Assembly: GCF_018130385.1 (NCBI RefSeq)
Contig: NZ_JAFCLU010000014.1
Location: 1 to 64,000, forward strand
From: Bradyrhizobium sp. AUGA SZCCT0283
GTDB lineage: Bacteria > Pseudomonadota > Alphaproteobacteria > Rhizobiales > Xanthobacteraceae
DNA: 64,000 nucleotides
Direction of reading: 5' to 3'
Numbering within the stretch: position 1 is the first letter of the stretch; each line of letters starts with the position of its first letter. Below, piece after piece: positions 17,216 to 25,211 of this stretch. Both the position numbers and the translations under genes were made by a program. Under the pieces are notes generated by a model. That model was not told the DNA's origin and ran no database searches. It was given only the letters and a program-made list of their open reading frames with translations.

Positions 17216-17294
17216 GATGGGTAGAACGAAAGTGAAACCCATCAATCCCGTGCGCGGAGGGGCGACGGGTATCGCTGCGCTCCACCCATCCTGC
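17216..17294. repeat. GATGGG/CCCATC palindromic repeat, copy 1
   Basis: This copy begins GATGGGTAG and ends CCCATCCTGC, with GAAACCCATC and GGGTATCGCTGCGC inside, forming a long imperfect hairpin. It is the same family as the copies at 17794-17879, 20462-20580 and the half copy at 55949-55982. Confidence 0.7.
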
Positions 17295-17316
17295 ACGCTA
17301 CTGGGGACTGCGCCTC

Positions 17317-17778
17317 ATGGCCATCACCGCAAGACCCGTCGCACCGCACGATCTTAAACTGATTTGCGAGCACCGCGAGCGAATGTTCGCCGAGTCCGGC
17401 CGCACGCGCGAAGCCTTGCGGCCGATGACTGCGGCCTTCGAGCAATGGCTTGCACCGCGACTGGAGGACGGCAGCTATTTTGGCTGGATGCTCGAGGAAG
17501 CAGGCGGCGTGATCGCGGGCCTCGGCATGATGGTCATCGACTGGCCGCCGCATCCCAGCCATTCGGCCGACCACCGCCGCGCGTACATCCTCAACGTCTT
17601 TGTTGAGCCGGAGCACCGCCGCAAGGGACTGGCCAGGCGGCTGATGGTGTTGGCCGAGGCGAGGGCCCGCGAACTGGGTGTTTGCTATGCGATCCTTCAT
17701 TCGACCCGGCAGGGGAGGCCGCTTTACGAGAGCCTCGGATGGGGTCCGACGAGTGAGATGGCGATCCGCTGGGAATAA
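17317..17778 (+). CDS. GNAT family N-acetyltransferase
   Basis: 153 residues covering one GNAT domain. The acetyl-CoA-binding motif A is VFVEPEHRRKGLARRLMVLAEARARELG (about 97-124), with the R/Q-x-x-G-x-A pattern. AYILNVFVE is the preceding beta-4 strand, and the C-terminal YESLGWGPTSEMAIRWE matches the usual YESLGF-type end. The substrate cannot be read from the sequence. The start has no strong RBS, and a palindromic repeat ends 22 bp upstream. Confidence 0.88.
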   Translation: MAITARPVAPHDLKLICEHRERMFAESGRTREALRPMTAAFEQWLAPRLEDGSYFGWMLEEAGGVIAGLGMMVIDWPPHPSHSADHRRAYILNVFVEPEHRRKGLARRLMVLAEARARELGVCYAILHSTRQGRPLYESLGWGPTSEMAIRWE

Positions 17779-17793
17779 GTGAGATTGCGGTTC

Positions 17794-17879
17794 GTAGGAT
17801 GGGCGGAGCGAAGCGAAACCCATCTTCCTTGTCGAATGGAAGTAGATGATGGGTATCGCTGCGCTCCACCCATCCTACG
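17794..17879. repeat. GATGGG/CCCATC palindromic repeat, copy 2
   Basis: The outer arms GTAGGATGGG and CCCATCCTAC are perfect complements. The inner sequences GCGGAGCGAAGCGAAACCCATC and GATGGGTATCGCTGCGCTCC (shown as motifs only) also pair. This is an uninterrupted member of the family and serves as the reference for the interrupted copy at 20462-20580. Confidence 0.8.
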
Positions 17880-18156
17880 CGCTGACCCGGAAAAGGCCGC
17901 GCGCGGGATCATCGAGGTTGCTGCACGTGAGATTCACGTTCGTCGACAAGAAGTAACCTTCTGACGTGTAACCCCTATTCGATCATCACCAACCATAGCG
18001 AGATCGGCGCAAGGCAATGCTGAGTTCTGGACCGAAATAGGCACCTGCTGCTTGCTGGCCCCGTGTTGAATGAAGCGTTGCCCGGCTACCCACATACTCG
18101 TAGCGAATGCGATAATGACCATCGCGCTCGCACACTGCATCCGCCATTCCCGCGAA

Positions 18157-18306
18157 CTAGTCACGAAGGTCCACCAATTTGAGATATTCGCCATTGATGC
18201 TGCTGGCGGCGTCACCAGCCACCACGACAGCCGCCGTCGAGATAACCATCAAGGTCAAAGCGGCAAACATGATGCCAATCAATTTCAAAGCGCGCTTGTC
18301 TGCCAT
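18157..18306 (-). CDS. EcfG-promoted 49-residue membrane protein
   Basis: 49 residues starting MADKRALKLIGIMFAALTLM, with one transmembrane helix (about 8-29) and a short charged tail. GGAAGGA lies about 9 bases before the ATG. An exact GGAAC-N17-CGTT promoter ends 56 bp upstream, which strongly supports the gene despite its size. No function is known. A second, overlapping open frame on the same strand (17934-18215) has no such support. Confidence 0.7.
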   Translation of the reverse strand: MADKRALKLIGIMFAALTLMVISTAAVVVAGDAASSINGEYLKLVDLRD

Positions 18307-18361
18307 CGCAAAAGCGTCCTTCCAGGTACGGTCGGGAAAAGCCCGGCTGCCTTCATCCATA

Positions 18362-18387
18362 AACGCGGCCTGATTGCCACTTGTTCC
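18362..18387 (-). promoter_or_regulatory. EcfG (general stress sigma) promoter
   Basis: On the minus strand GGAAC (18387-18383), 17 bases, then CGTT (18365-18362) match the EcfG consensus exactly. A start near 18355 would leave a leader of about 49 bases before the 49-residue gene. Confidence 0.75.
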
Positions 18388-18744
18388 CGATCTGCACCCT
18401 CATCGCAAATGACGCGATGTGCCGAAAGCCCGGAGCGCAAGAAATGGCTTTGGCGCCGCAGCGCCTGATCCCGTCTTTCCGCCCACGCCCTTGAAGGGTT
18501 TTCGCAACGTATTCGAAGCGAGGAACTGCCGGCCTGCAGAACAACGCATCCAGAAATGGTCTTGCGTGCACGGCTGCTACCGCAGTCGTTTCGGTTGGCC
18601 CTTGGCCAAATTGTTCCGGCGGAACGCTGCTTTAGTTGCGGGAACTGCGTGCCCTGAAAATCGATTGTTGGTGTGCCGCCCATCGCCCTCTTGGAGGCAG
18701 GGCAATTGGAAGTGGACGGCACGGGCTTCTGCGGGAGCACTATA

Positions 18745-19011
18745 ATGAAAGCATTTTTGAAGGCCGTTACCTGGATGGCAGCCGCCGTCTCAGGTCTTGT
18801 TGTTTGGAACGTGGCTCCTGACTTTCGACCGCTGGTCTCCTCGATTCTGGCTGCGGCATTCGTCTGTTACGTGTTGTCTGTTATCGTTGAAGTCACAGTC
18901 AAACGTGTCATATCGGATGAGCAGGTGGAGCTTCGCAGCCGCCTTGAAGTGCTGGATCGCAAGGTGACGGCAATTTTGCGGGACGCTTTTGAACGACGCC
19001 GCCTTCGATGA
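18745..19011 (+). CDS. Small two-helix membrane protein
   Basis: 88 residues from the ATG at 18745 with GGGAG about 8 bases upstream; an upstream in-frame ATG at 18673 has no RBS. The first two thirds hold two transmembrane segments (AVTWMAAAVSGLVVWNVAP and LVSSILAAAFVCYVLSVIVEV). The C-terminus is a charged helix, ISDEQVELRSRLEVLDRKV. A near-match to an EcfG promoter (GGAAC at 18641, 16 bases, CGAT) lies upstream but misses the CGTT element. No homologue is recognised. Confidence 0.55.
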   Translation: MKAFLKAVTWMAAAVSGLVVWNVAPDFRPLVSSILAAAFVCYVLSVIVEVTVKRVISDEQVELRSRLEVLDRKVTAILRDAFERRRLR

Positions 19012-19213
19012 CGATTTGAAGCAGTGATCTCCGATGCGGGCCCGCGCCAAGCGTTGCCCGCCATACCCATCCCCTCAGGTCCTTCCACGACAAATGTTAG
19101 CCTGCCTGACGTCGGCGTGTCCCAAGTCGACCGGTACGCTGGCAATCTTCCGATTGCCTGGGCCGCTTTCACGCCCATAAAATCGAATCGTTTTGTGGCG
19201 CCAATTCGAGCGG

Positions 19214-19400
19214 TTCTGAAGAGATATTCATCGTCCAAGGCAAGCCCCGCAGTGCGGAGGGCATCCTGAAGGTCATCAAGCATACGCGGGGGGAGGCCAT
19301 GCAGGCCGCGAACGATCTACTGGAGGGCGGCATGGCCTTTGTGACCATCATCGCGGAGGGCCGCGTCTACACGGTAGAGGAGTTTGCTCTCACCACTTTT
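19214..19400 (+). pseudogene. Probable remnant of a small conserved gene lacking its start
   Basis: An in-frame stretch reads EEIFIVQGKPRSAEGILKVIKHTRGE and then AMQAANDLLEGGMAFVTII-EGRVYTVEEFALT, which looks like a real, compact protein. There is no ATG, GTG or TTG start before residue M at 19299, and the frame is closed by TGA near 19109. After EEFALT the frame continues to 19637 with low-quality sequence. I read it as an N-terminally truncated gene. The surrounding 19012-19514 shows nothing else. The call rests on appearance and not on a database match. Confidence 0.35.
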
Positions 19401-19514
19401 CCGGATCATGCTCTGGGACGCGCTCCATGCCCAGGCCGCGTCCAGCCCAGCGGAATTCGCTATGTCGGGAATCAGACATTATCGCCAACGTTGGCGGGAT
19501 GCCTCAGGCCACAT

Positions 19515-19607
19515 TCACGCAAGAAGCAGGAAGATCAGTCCGCCGCTGAGTGCGGCCAGCCAGATCAGCGAGACCACGAAGGGGATATCGTGATGCGTCA
19601 TGCTCAT
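19515..19607 (-). CDS. Possible 30-residue membrane peptide
   Basis: This short frame encodes MSMTHHDIPFVVSLIWLAAL followed by SGGLIFLLLA, a His-His-Asp start and one full transmembrane helix ending at the stop. No clear Shine-Dalgarno site precedes either ATG. It is too short for most gene finders. Composition argues for a real membrane microprotein, but expression evidence is absent. Confidence 0.35.
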   Translation of the reverse strand: MSMTHHDIPFVVSLIWLAALSGGLIFLLLA

Positions 19608-19872
19608 CAGCCCAGCGAACGGCCATCGATCTTATAATCCAGCGGCCCCCAGGTTGCAATCAATCGCAAAGTATAATTTCGCCTCCCTGGACTTTGGAGG
19701 GTACACCGCGGCGCGCGCCGCCTGCCTTAACATATGATAGGAGGCGGGGAAAAAGTGGCAACCGTCGGTGGAAGGTGAGGACTGCGCCGCAGTGCGTAGG
19801 ACGGCGCGGCGCTACCCTCGCGATAAAGAACGATGCCGCTTGTCCGCGGACAGGAGGTCCTGCGTGCGTGCT

Positions 19873-20325
19873 TCAATCGCAGTAAGCCCATCCGCCATAG
19901 CCGTCGTCGCATCGCGCCCGCGCCCGCGTGCGGTAGGGCACGGGCAGCGGCGGCCGCGGCGCATATTCATAGTCGTATTCCTGCGCGGAGTAGCGCTCCC
20001 GGGCGTAGTAACGCTCGGGAGCGTAGTGACGCTCGGGATAGGCGGGCGCGCGGTCGACATAGACCGGCTGCGCGGCGTAAGGCGGTCCGTACTCGCCATA
20101 GACCGATGCCGGTGCGCGGTATGCAGGATCTACCCCGTAAGAGGGCTCCCGATATCCGTAACCGGGTTCCGCGTAAGGCCGATGGGTTGGTCCGGGACGC
20201 ACGTAGACGTTGGCGGAAGGCGCGTAGATTCCGCCGGGCGCCACGTAGACGGATGACAGGTCGCTGGCCGCGCCGGCCGCCGAGTACAGGACACAGAAGG
20301 CCAGCGTGAGCGATGATCGGTACAT
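19873..20325 (-). CDS. Secreted Tyr/Pro/Arg-rich protein
   Basis: 150 residues from the ATG at 20325, with GGAGG about 8 bases upstream. An N-terminal signal peptide (MYRSSLTLAFCVLYSAAGAAS) is followed by a low-complexity mature chain rich in Tyr, Pro, Ala and Arg. It contains repeated units such as YVAPGGIYAPSANVYV, and PERYYARERYSAQEYDYEYA. The C-terminus CDDGYGGWAYC has a Cys pair. No enzyme motif is present. It is probably an extracytoplasmic structural or surface protein; function unknown. Confidence 0.72.
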   Translation of the reverse strand: MYRSSLTLAFCVLYSAAGAASDLSSVYVAPGGIYAPSANVYVRPGPTHRPYAEPGYGYREPSYGVDPAYRAPASVYGEYGPPYAAQPVYVDRAPAYPERHYAPERYYARERYSAQEYDYEYAPRPPLPVPYRTRARARCDDGYGGWAYCD

Positions 20326-20461
20326 GTGTGAAGCCTCCAACAACGCAGCCCCGCCAGCCAGCGTGGTTAATTTTCGCTAAACAATCAGCAGGGCGCAATG
20401 ATATTCTGCGCGATGAAGTGTGCCATTTCTGGACTGTGCACATCGGCATCGCAAGTCGCGT

Positions 20462-20580
20462 TGGATGGGTAGAGCGAAAGCGAAACTCATCAATTTGCGT
20501 GCGTGGAGGAGCGATGGGTATCGCGGAGCCTGTCATCGGGCGCGCATTCGCGCGACCCGTTGGCTCCACCCATCCTACGA
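20462..20580. repeat. GATGGG/CCCATC palindromic repeat, copy 3, interrupted
   Basis: This copy starts TTGGATGGGTAGAGCGAAAG and ends CCACCCATCCTAC, as in copy 2, but between GGGTA and ACCCATCC it carries the 47-bp module at 20521-20567 in place of the usual TCGCTGCGCTCC. Confidence 0.75.
20521..20567 (-). repeat. 47-bp stem-loop module, copy A
   Basis: This 47-bp segment is the exact reverse complement of 21606-21652. It has outer arms GGAGCC/GGCTCC and an inner GCGCG/CGCGC palindrome. It sits inside a GATGGG-type palindromic repeat. Confidence 0.8.
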
Positions 20581-20603
20581 GCTGGTGAGCTGCGGCGTAA
20601 CGG

Positions 20604-20689
20604 CGTCATTGCGAGCGAAGCGAAGCAATCCATCTTTCCGCGTGCGAGGATAGATGGATTGCTTTGTCGCTTCGCTCCTCGCAATGACG
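20604..20689. repeat. CGTCATTGCGAG palindromic repeat, uninterrupted copy
   Basis: CGTCATTGCGAGCGAAGCG at the left pairs with CGCTTCGCTCCTCGCAATGACG (described in two parts) at the right, and CAATCCATC pairs with GATGGATTG near the loop. It begins 23 bp after the interrupted GATGGG-type repeat and ends 28 bp before the GNAT gene. Confidence 0.75.
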
Positions 20690-20717
20690 GCTGGAGACGC
20701 ATTTCGAGGATCGTCTT

Positions 20718-21560
20718 ATGAACACCTTCACAATACGGCCAATGCGGCCAGATGAAATCTCGCTGACCGTGGACTGGGCGGCAGCCGAAGGCTGGAATCC
20801 GGGCCTTGCCGACGACGTCTGCTTTGCTTCCGTCGATCCGGAAGGTTTTTTCATCGGAGAGCTCGATGGCGCGCCGGCGGCGACTGTCTCCTGCGTCAAT
20901 TATGGTGCGCGCTTTGCCTTTCTCGGCTTTTACATCGTGCGAGCGGATTTGCGCGGCAAAGGCTACGGCTTGCGGATATGGAATGCGGCCATCGCACATG
21001 CCGGCCCGCGCGTGATCGGGCTCGATGGCGTGACGGCGCAGCAGGATAATTACCGAAAGTCCGGCTTTCACCTCGCTTACGCTAATGTCCGCTATGGCGG
21101 CACGGTTGCGGCGTCCATCGCGCCGCAGGCTGATGTCATTGCCCTGTCCGACGTCCCGTTTGCGGCAGTGGAGGCGGACGACGCCACCGTGTTTCCGGCG
21201 CCGCGATCTGCGTTCCTGCGGGCCTGGATCGGCGCGCCCGGACATATCGGCTGCGCGCGCGTGCGCGATGGCCGGCTTGCCGGCTGGGGCGTGATCCGTC
21301 CATGCCGGAAGGGTTTTAAGATCGGCCCGCTGGTGGCCGAAGACCGCGCCAGCGCGGAGACGGTTTTGTCCGCCTTGGTCGCCAGGATGGGCGGCGGCGA
21401 GATTTTTCTTGACGTGCCCGGCATCAACCGCGAGGCGGTCGCGCTGGCGCAGGATTTCGGGCTCGCGCCGGTGTTCGAGACGGCGCGCATGTATACCGGC
21501 GCGATTCCGCCGTTGCGGCTGGAGCGGGTGTTTGGTGTTACCAGCTTCGAGCTGGGGTAG
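20718..21560 (+). CDS. GNAT N-acetyltransferase with C-terminal GNAT-like domain
   Basis: 280 residues. The N-terminal GNAT domain (1-140) has FLGFYIVRADLRGKGYGLRIWNAAI with the acetyl-CoA-binding R-G-K-G-Y-G pattern. The C-terminal half (about 150-280) has GWGVIRPCRKGFKIGPLVAEDRASAETVLSAL and LDVPGINREAVALAQDFGL, matching the second domain of YitI-like acetyltransferases. The substrate is unknown. It lies alone between palindromic repeats. Confidence 0.88.
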   Translation: MNTFTIRPMRPDEISLTVDWAAAEGWNPGLADDVCFASVDPEGFFIGELDGAPAATVSCVNYGARFAFLGFYIVRADLRGKGYGLRIWNAAIAHAGPRVIGLDGVTAQQDNYRKSGFHLAYANVRYGGTVAASIAPQADVIALSDVPFAAVEADDATVFPAPRSAFLRAWIGAPGHIGCARVRDGRLAGWGVIRPCRKGFKIGPLVAEDRASAETVLSALVARMGGGEIFLDVPGINREAVALAQDFGLAPVFETARMYTGAIPPLRLERVFGVTSFELG

Positions 21561-21594
21561 ACAGCGCTGCTCGACCTGACCTGTGTCCTAACCG

Positions 21595-21713
21595 CGTCAT
21601 TGCGAGGAGCCAACGGGTCGCGCGAATGCGCGCCCGATGACAGGCTCCGCGACGAAGCAATCCATGTCTCTGCAAACCGCGATATGGATTGCTTCGCTTC
21701 GCTCGCAATGACG
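21595..21713. repeat. CGTCATTGCGAG palindromic repeat, interrupted copy
   Basis: The left arm CGTCATTGCGAG and right arm CTCGCAATGACG match the uninterrupted copy at 20604-20689. The left arm is broken after GCGA by the 47-bp module at 21606-21652, after which CGAAGCAATCCAT resumes the family sequence. Confidence 0.75.
21606..21652 (+). repeat. 47-bp stem-loop module, copy B
   Basis: Identical to the reverse complement of 20521-20567 over all 47 bases. Outer arms GGAGCC/GGCTCC and an inner GCGCG-AAT-GCGCG-type palindrome can fold into a stem-loop. It lies inside a CGTCATTGCGAG-type repeat. Confidence 0.8.
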
Positions 21714-21733
21714 GAAAAAATGTCCGGCGGATG

Positions 21734-22810
21734 CTAGGCGTTGCTAGCCGGGTCGTCCCGCCGCGATGCCGAAAAAATCTCCCAACTCACCATGAACATC
21801 GCCGCGATCAGCGGACCGATGACAAAGCCGTTGAGGCCGAACACCTTGATGCCGCCCAGCGTGGAGATCAGCACCACGTAATCCGGCAGCTTGGAGTCCT
21901 TGCCGACCAGGAATGGACGGAGCGCATTGTCCACCAGTCCGATGACGAGCACGCCGTACAGGATCAGTCCGATCCCCTGCCATATGGCGCCGGTCGCCAG
22001 GAAGTAGATCGCAACCGGTACCCACACCAGGCCGGCGCCAATGGCCGGCACCAGCGACAGGAACGCCATCACGGCGGCCCACAGCAGGGCTGCATGGATT
22101 CCGAGGAACCAGAACGCGATGCCGCCGAGCGTGCCTTGCGCGATGGCGACGAGAATCCCGCCTTTGACGGTCGCGCGGACGACGTCGGCGAATCTTGTGA
22201 ACAGCGTCGCCTTCTGATCGCTGCGCAGCGGAATGATTTCCCTGACCCGGTCCGCAATCGTGTCACCGTCCCGCAGCAGGAAGAACAGCAGGTAGAGCAT
22301 GATGCCGAGGCCGATCATGAACTCGAACGTGTTGATGCCGAGGCTGAGCGCCTGCGGGGCGAGAGCCTGCCCGCCCTTCACCAGGCTGGACGTGAAACTT
22401 TCGGGAAGGGCTGAAAAGTTCGTGAGCTTGATCCGCTCGATCAGGCCGGTTGCCCAGGCCGGCAGGGCGTCGAGTATCCGCTGCACGTAGCTGCCGAAAT
22501 CGTATTCTCCGGACTGGATTTTCACGACAAGGCCGGACGCTTCCTGGACCAGCGACGTCGCGACGATCGCCAGCGGCAGCAGAACCATGGCGATAATGAT
22601 CAGAACGGTGACCGCCGCCGCAAGGCCTGACCTGCCTTGCATTGATTGCAGCAGCCATCGATGAACCGGCGCAAAGATGACGGCCACGACGACCGCCCAG
22701 AGGATGGCCCCGTAGAACGGCCACAGAATCCACGCGAAGGCGACGGTGATGGCGAGCAGCAACAGCCGGAAAACCTGGTCATCAATCCTTGGCACGGGCG
22801 TCTCGTTCAC
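21734..22810 (-). CDS. AI-2E family (PerM/YdiK-like) transporter
   Basis: 358 residues starting at GTG 22810. Seven to eight hydrophobic segments are visible, including QVFRLLLLAITVAFAWILWPF, LAAAVTVLIIIAMVLLPLAIVATSLV and ALLWAAVMAFLSLVPAIGAGLVWVP. The family signature SLVPAIGAGLVW-(x)n-IGLILYGVLVIGLVDNALRPFLVG is present. It probably exports a small molecule. Members have very different proven or suggested substrates, so none is assigned. It is alone in its stretch; the copper cassette begins 130 bp upstream on the same strand. Confidence 0.88.
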   Translation of the reverse strand: MNETPVPRIDDQVFRLLLLAITVAFAWILWPFYGAILWAVVVAVIFAPVHRWLLQSMQGRSGLAAAVTVLIIIAMVLLPLAIVATSLVQEASGLVVKIQSGEYDFGSYVQRILDALPAWATGLIERIKLTNFSALPESFTSSLVKGGQALAPQALSLGINTFEFMIGLGIMLYLLFFLLRDGDTIADRVREIIPLRSDQKATLFTRFADVVRATVKGGILVAIAQGTLGGIAFWFLGIHAALLWAAVMAFLSLVPAIGAGLVWVPVAIYFLATGAIWQGIGLILYGVLVIGLVDNALRPFLVGKDSKLPDYVVLISTLGGIKVFGLNGFVIGPLIAAMFMVSWEIFSASRRDDPASNA

Positions 22811-22940
22811 TTGATTCCGATTGGGCGCCGGTGTCCAGACAGTGAAACCGGCGCGCCTTGCTTGTCGCCTTGTATAGCGTACCGCGCCGGTTTCATAGGA
22901 TCCTCAAGGAAGTGCCGAAGGGGCGGGGCGATACAGCCCG

Positions 22941-23243
22941 TCAGTTGCTCTTCTGCAGCTTCGTCACGGTGTAGCCCGATGCGCCGTTTTCCGCCTCGAA
23001 CTCGACCTTGTCGCCGACCTTGACCTGCTTGAGCATTGCGGGATCGGTGACGCGGAAGACCATGGTCATGCCAACGTCCATGCCGAGGTTCCTGATCGGG
23101 CCGTGCTTGAGGGTGATCTTGCCGGCGGCCTCGTCGATCTTCCTGACTTCGCCCTGGACGGCGTTGCCTTGCGCGGTTGCGGCGGACAGCGACAGAATCG
23201 CGGCGAACATCGCGGTTGCCAGGGTGTGAACGGGTTTCTTCAT
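22941..23243 (-). CDS. CusF-like periplasmic copper-binding protein
   Basis: 100 residues from the ATG at 23243 with AGGAGAC before it. A signal peptide (MKKPVHTLATAMFAAILSLS, cleaved near ATAQG) precedes a beta-barrel domain reading ITLKHGPIRNLGMDVGMTMVFRV. This holds the CusF-type His and Met-x-Met copper ligands, but Met or Gly stands where E. coli CusF has the Trp that shields the metal. It is the last gene of the six-gene copper cassette, 47 bp after the cupredoxin gene. Confidence 0.88.
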   Translation of the reverse strand: MKKPVHTLATAMFAAILSLSAATAQGNAVQGEVRKIDEAAGKITLKHGPIRNLGMDVGMTMVFRVTDPAMLKQVKVGDKVEFEAENGASGYTVTKLQKSN

Positions 23244-23290
23244 TTTTGTCTCCTTCTTGACTTGCAGTCTTCGCTTGGCTTTGCGTCGGC

Positions 23291-23764
23291 TCACTTCACC
23301 GTCACCCGGCCGATCATGCCGTAGTCGCGATGGTCGGGGATCAGGCACGAATATTCGAATGTGCCGGCCTTGGTGAATTTCCAGACGATTTCGGCCGACT
23401 TGCTCGGTTTGAGCCGCACGCCATTCGGATCGTCGTGCTCCATGTGCGGGTGCTTCTTCATGTCCTCGGCATGCTTCAGGTTCTCTTCCGTGGTGGCCAG
23501 CAGGAATTCGTGATCTTCCTTGCCGGCATTGCGGATCACGAAGCGGATCTGCTCGCCGCGCTTCACCTCGATGCGCGACGGCTTGTATTCCATCTCGCTC
23601 ATTTCGACCTCGATGGTGCGCGAGGGCTGTTTGGGATTGCCGGGCTCGCCGGCCGAATAGGTTGCCGAATGGGTTCCATGAGCATGTTTGTCGTGGCTGT
23701 TCGCAGGTGCCGCCAGCGCGACAAGTGCAGTCAGGGCCAGGGTGGTCTTCGCGATATTCTTCAC
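23291..23764 (-). CDS. Periplasmic cupredoxin-domain protein
   Basis: 157 residues from a GTG at 23764 that gives a clean signal peptide (KNIAKTTLALTALVALAAPANS); the longer ATG frame would bury it. The mature protein is a plastocyanin/azurin-like fold with copper ligands His in KEDHEFLL and Cys-His-Met in YSCLIPDHRDYGM. An inserted Met/His-rich loop is KHAEDMKKHPHMEHDDP. The N-terminus is also His-rich (HDKHAHGTHS). It likely carries copper or electrons for the adjacent multicopper oxidase. Confidence 0.88.
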   Translation of the reverse strand: MKNIAKTTLALTALVALAAPANSHDKHAHGTHSATYSAGEPGNPKQPSRTIEVEMSEMEYKPSRIEVKRGEQIRFVIRNAGKEDHEFLLATTEENLKHAEDMKKHPHMEHDDPNGVRLKPSKSAEIVWKFTKAGTFEYSCLIPDHRDYGMIGRVTVK

Positions 23765-23824
23765 TGGTTGTTCTCTCGTTGTTGATTCATGCGTCGTCGG
23801 TTCAAGGCAATCGCGGGCCACTTG

Positions 23825-25198
23825 CTACATCTTCATCCCCTTGTGCATGGACTTGTGATCCTTGCCTTTCGCAGCCGGCGGGGAAGCCGCCGGCGTTTCC
23901 TGCCGCACCGGTGCGGCGGCGGGCGCGTCGACTTCCCAAGCCACCGTGCCCGGCGGGAATTTGTAGGGACCGGGGTCGCGGTAATCGTCGCGCGCGAGCC
24001 CTTCGCGGATCTTCATCACCGTGAACATGCCGCCCATCTCGATCGGGCCGAACTGGCCGGTGCCGGTCATCATCGGCAGCGTGTTGTCGGGCGCGGGCAT
24101 TTCCATGCTGCCCATCGACATGCCGGTCGACCCCATCACCATCGCGTCCGGCGCGAGCTTGCCGACGGCCTTGGCGAGATCCTTCTGCGGCACGCCGATC
24201 ATGTTGCGCATGTCGTGGCCCATCGCGTTCATGGTGTGGTGCGACTTGTGACAGTGGAACGCCCAGTCGCCGGGATTGTCCGCCAGCATGTCGAACGCCC
24301 GGATGGCGCCGACCGGAATGTCGGTGGTGGTCTCCGGCCATTGCGCGCTCTCCGGAATCCAGCCGCCATCGGTGCAGGACACCACGAATTTGTGGCCGTG
24401 CAGATGAATCGGATGGTTGGTCATGGTGAGGTTGCCGATGCGCACGCGCACCCTGTCGCCGAGCCGCACCGGCAGCGGATCGATGCCGGGGAAGACGCGG
24501 GAATTCCAGGTCCACATGTTGAAGTCGGTCATCTCGTTGACCTTCGGCAAGTAGGTGCCGGGGTCGATCAGGTAGCTCGACATCACGAAGACGAAGTCGC
24601 GATCGACGGGACGGAATTTTTGATCGCGCGGATGCACGACGAACATGCCCATCATGCCCATCGCCAACTGCACCATCTCGTCGGAATGCGGGTGGTACAT
24701 GAACGTTCCGCTGTGTTTGAGCTGGAACTCGTAGACGAAGGTTTTTCCGGGCGGGATGTGCGGCTGGGTCAGGCCACCGACGCCATCCATGCCACAGGGG
24801 AGGATCATGCCGTGCCAGTGCACGGTGGTGGCTTCGGGCAGGCGGTTGGTGACGAAGATGCGCACCCTGTCGCCCTCGACCGCCTCGATGGTCGGCCCCG
24901 GCGCCTGGCCGTTATAGCCCCACAGATTGGCCTTCATGCCTTCGGCGAATTCGCGCACCACCGGCTCCGCTACAAGGTGAAATTCCTTCCAGTCGCCGTT
25001 CATGCGCCATGGCAGCGACCAGCCGTTCAGCGTCACCACCGGCCGGTAGTCGGGGCCCGAGGCCGGATGCAGCGGCGGCTGCATCACCGCCTTGTCCATG
25101 ACAGGCGCCTCGGGAATGGCGGCGGCCTGCACGCGACCGGTGACGGCGCTGGCGCCAACCAGCGCGGCGGTGCCGAGAAATCCTCTGCGTGAAAACAT
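23825..25198 (-). CDS. Tat-exported multicopper oxidase (CopA/CumA-like)
   Basis: 457 residues. A Tat signal (SRRGFLGTAALVGASAVTG) directs it to the periplasm. All four copper-binding motifs are visible: VHWHGM, GTFMYHPHSD, NHPIHLHGHKF and WAFHCHKSHHTMNAMGHDM, giving the T1, T2 and T3 sites. The last third has the Met-rich stretch MVMGSTGMSMGSMEMP typical of copper oxidases. It probably oxidises Cu(I) to the less toxic Cu(II). It lies between the outer-membrane factor and cupredoxin genes. Confidence 0.93.
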   Translation of the reverse strand: MFSRRGFLGTAALVGASAVTGRVQAAAIPEAPVMDKAVMQPPLHPASGPDYRPVVTLNGWSLPWRMNGDWKEFHLVAEPVVREFAEGMKANLWGYNGQAPGPTIEAVEGDRVRIFVTNRLPEATTVHWHGMILPCGMDGVGGLTQPHIPPGKTFVYEFQLKHSGTFMYHPHSDEMVQLAMGMMGMFVVHPRDQKFRPVDRDFVFVMSSYLIDPGTYLPKVNEMTDFNMWTWNSRVFPGIDPLPVRLGDRVRVRIGNLTMTNHPIHLHGHKFVVSCTDGGWIPESAQWPETTTDIPVGAIRAFDMLADNPGDWAFHCHKSHHTMNAMGHDMRNMIGVPQKDLAKAVGKLAPDAMVMGSTGMSMGSMEMPAPDNTLPMMTGTGQFGPIEMGGMFTVMKIREGLARDDYRDPGPYKFPPGTVAWEVDAPAAAPVRQETPAASPPAAKGKDHKSMHKGMKM

Positions 25199-25211
25199 GT
25201 TTGGCTCTCCT

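Noticed and set aside
17934..18215. A 93-residue minus-strand frame with a hydrophobic core
   Set aside because: It overlaps the better supported EcfG-promoted 49-residue gene in another frame and has no RBS. The hydrophobic stretch may be chance.
18641..18665. A third EcfG-like site (GGAAC-N16-CGAT) before the 88-residue gene
   Set aside because: The CGTT element is changed, so it does not meet the consensus.
23789..25192. A 467-residue plus-strand frame
   Set aside because: It is the complement of the multicopper oxidase gene and its His/Arg-rich composition is that of a GC-rich shadow.
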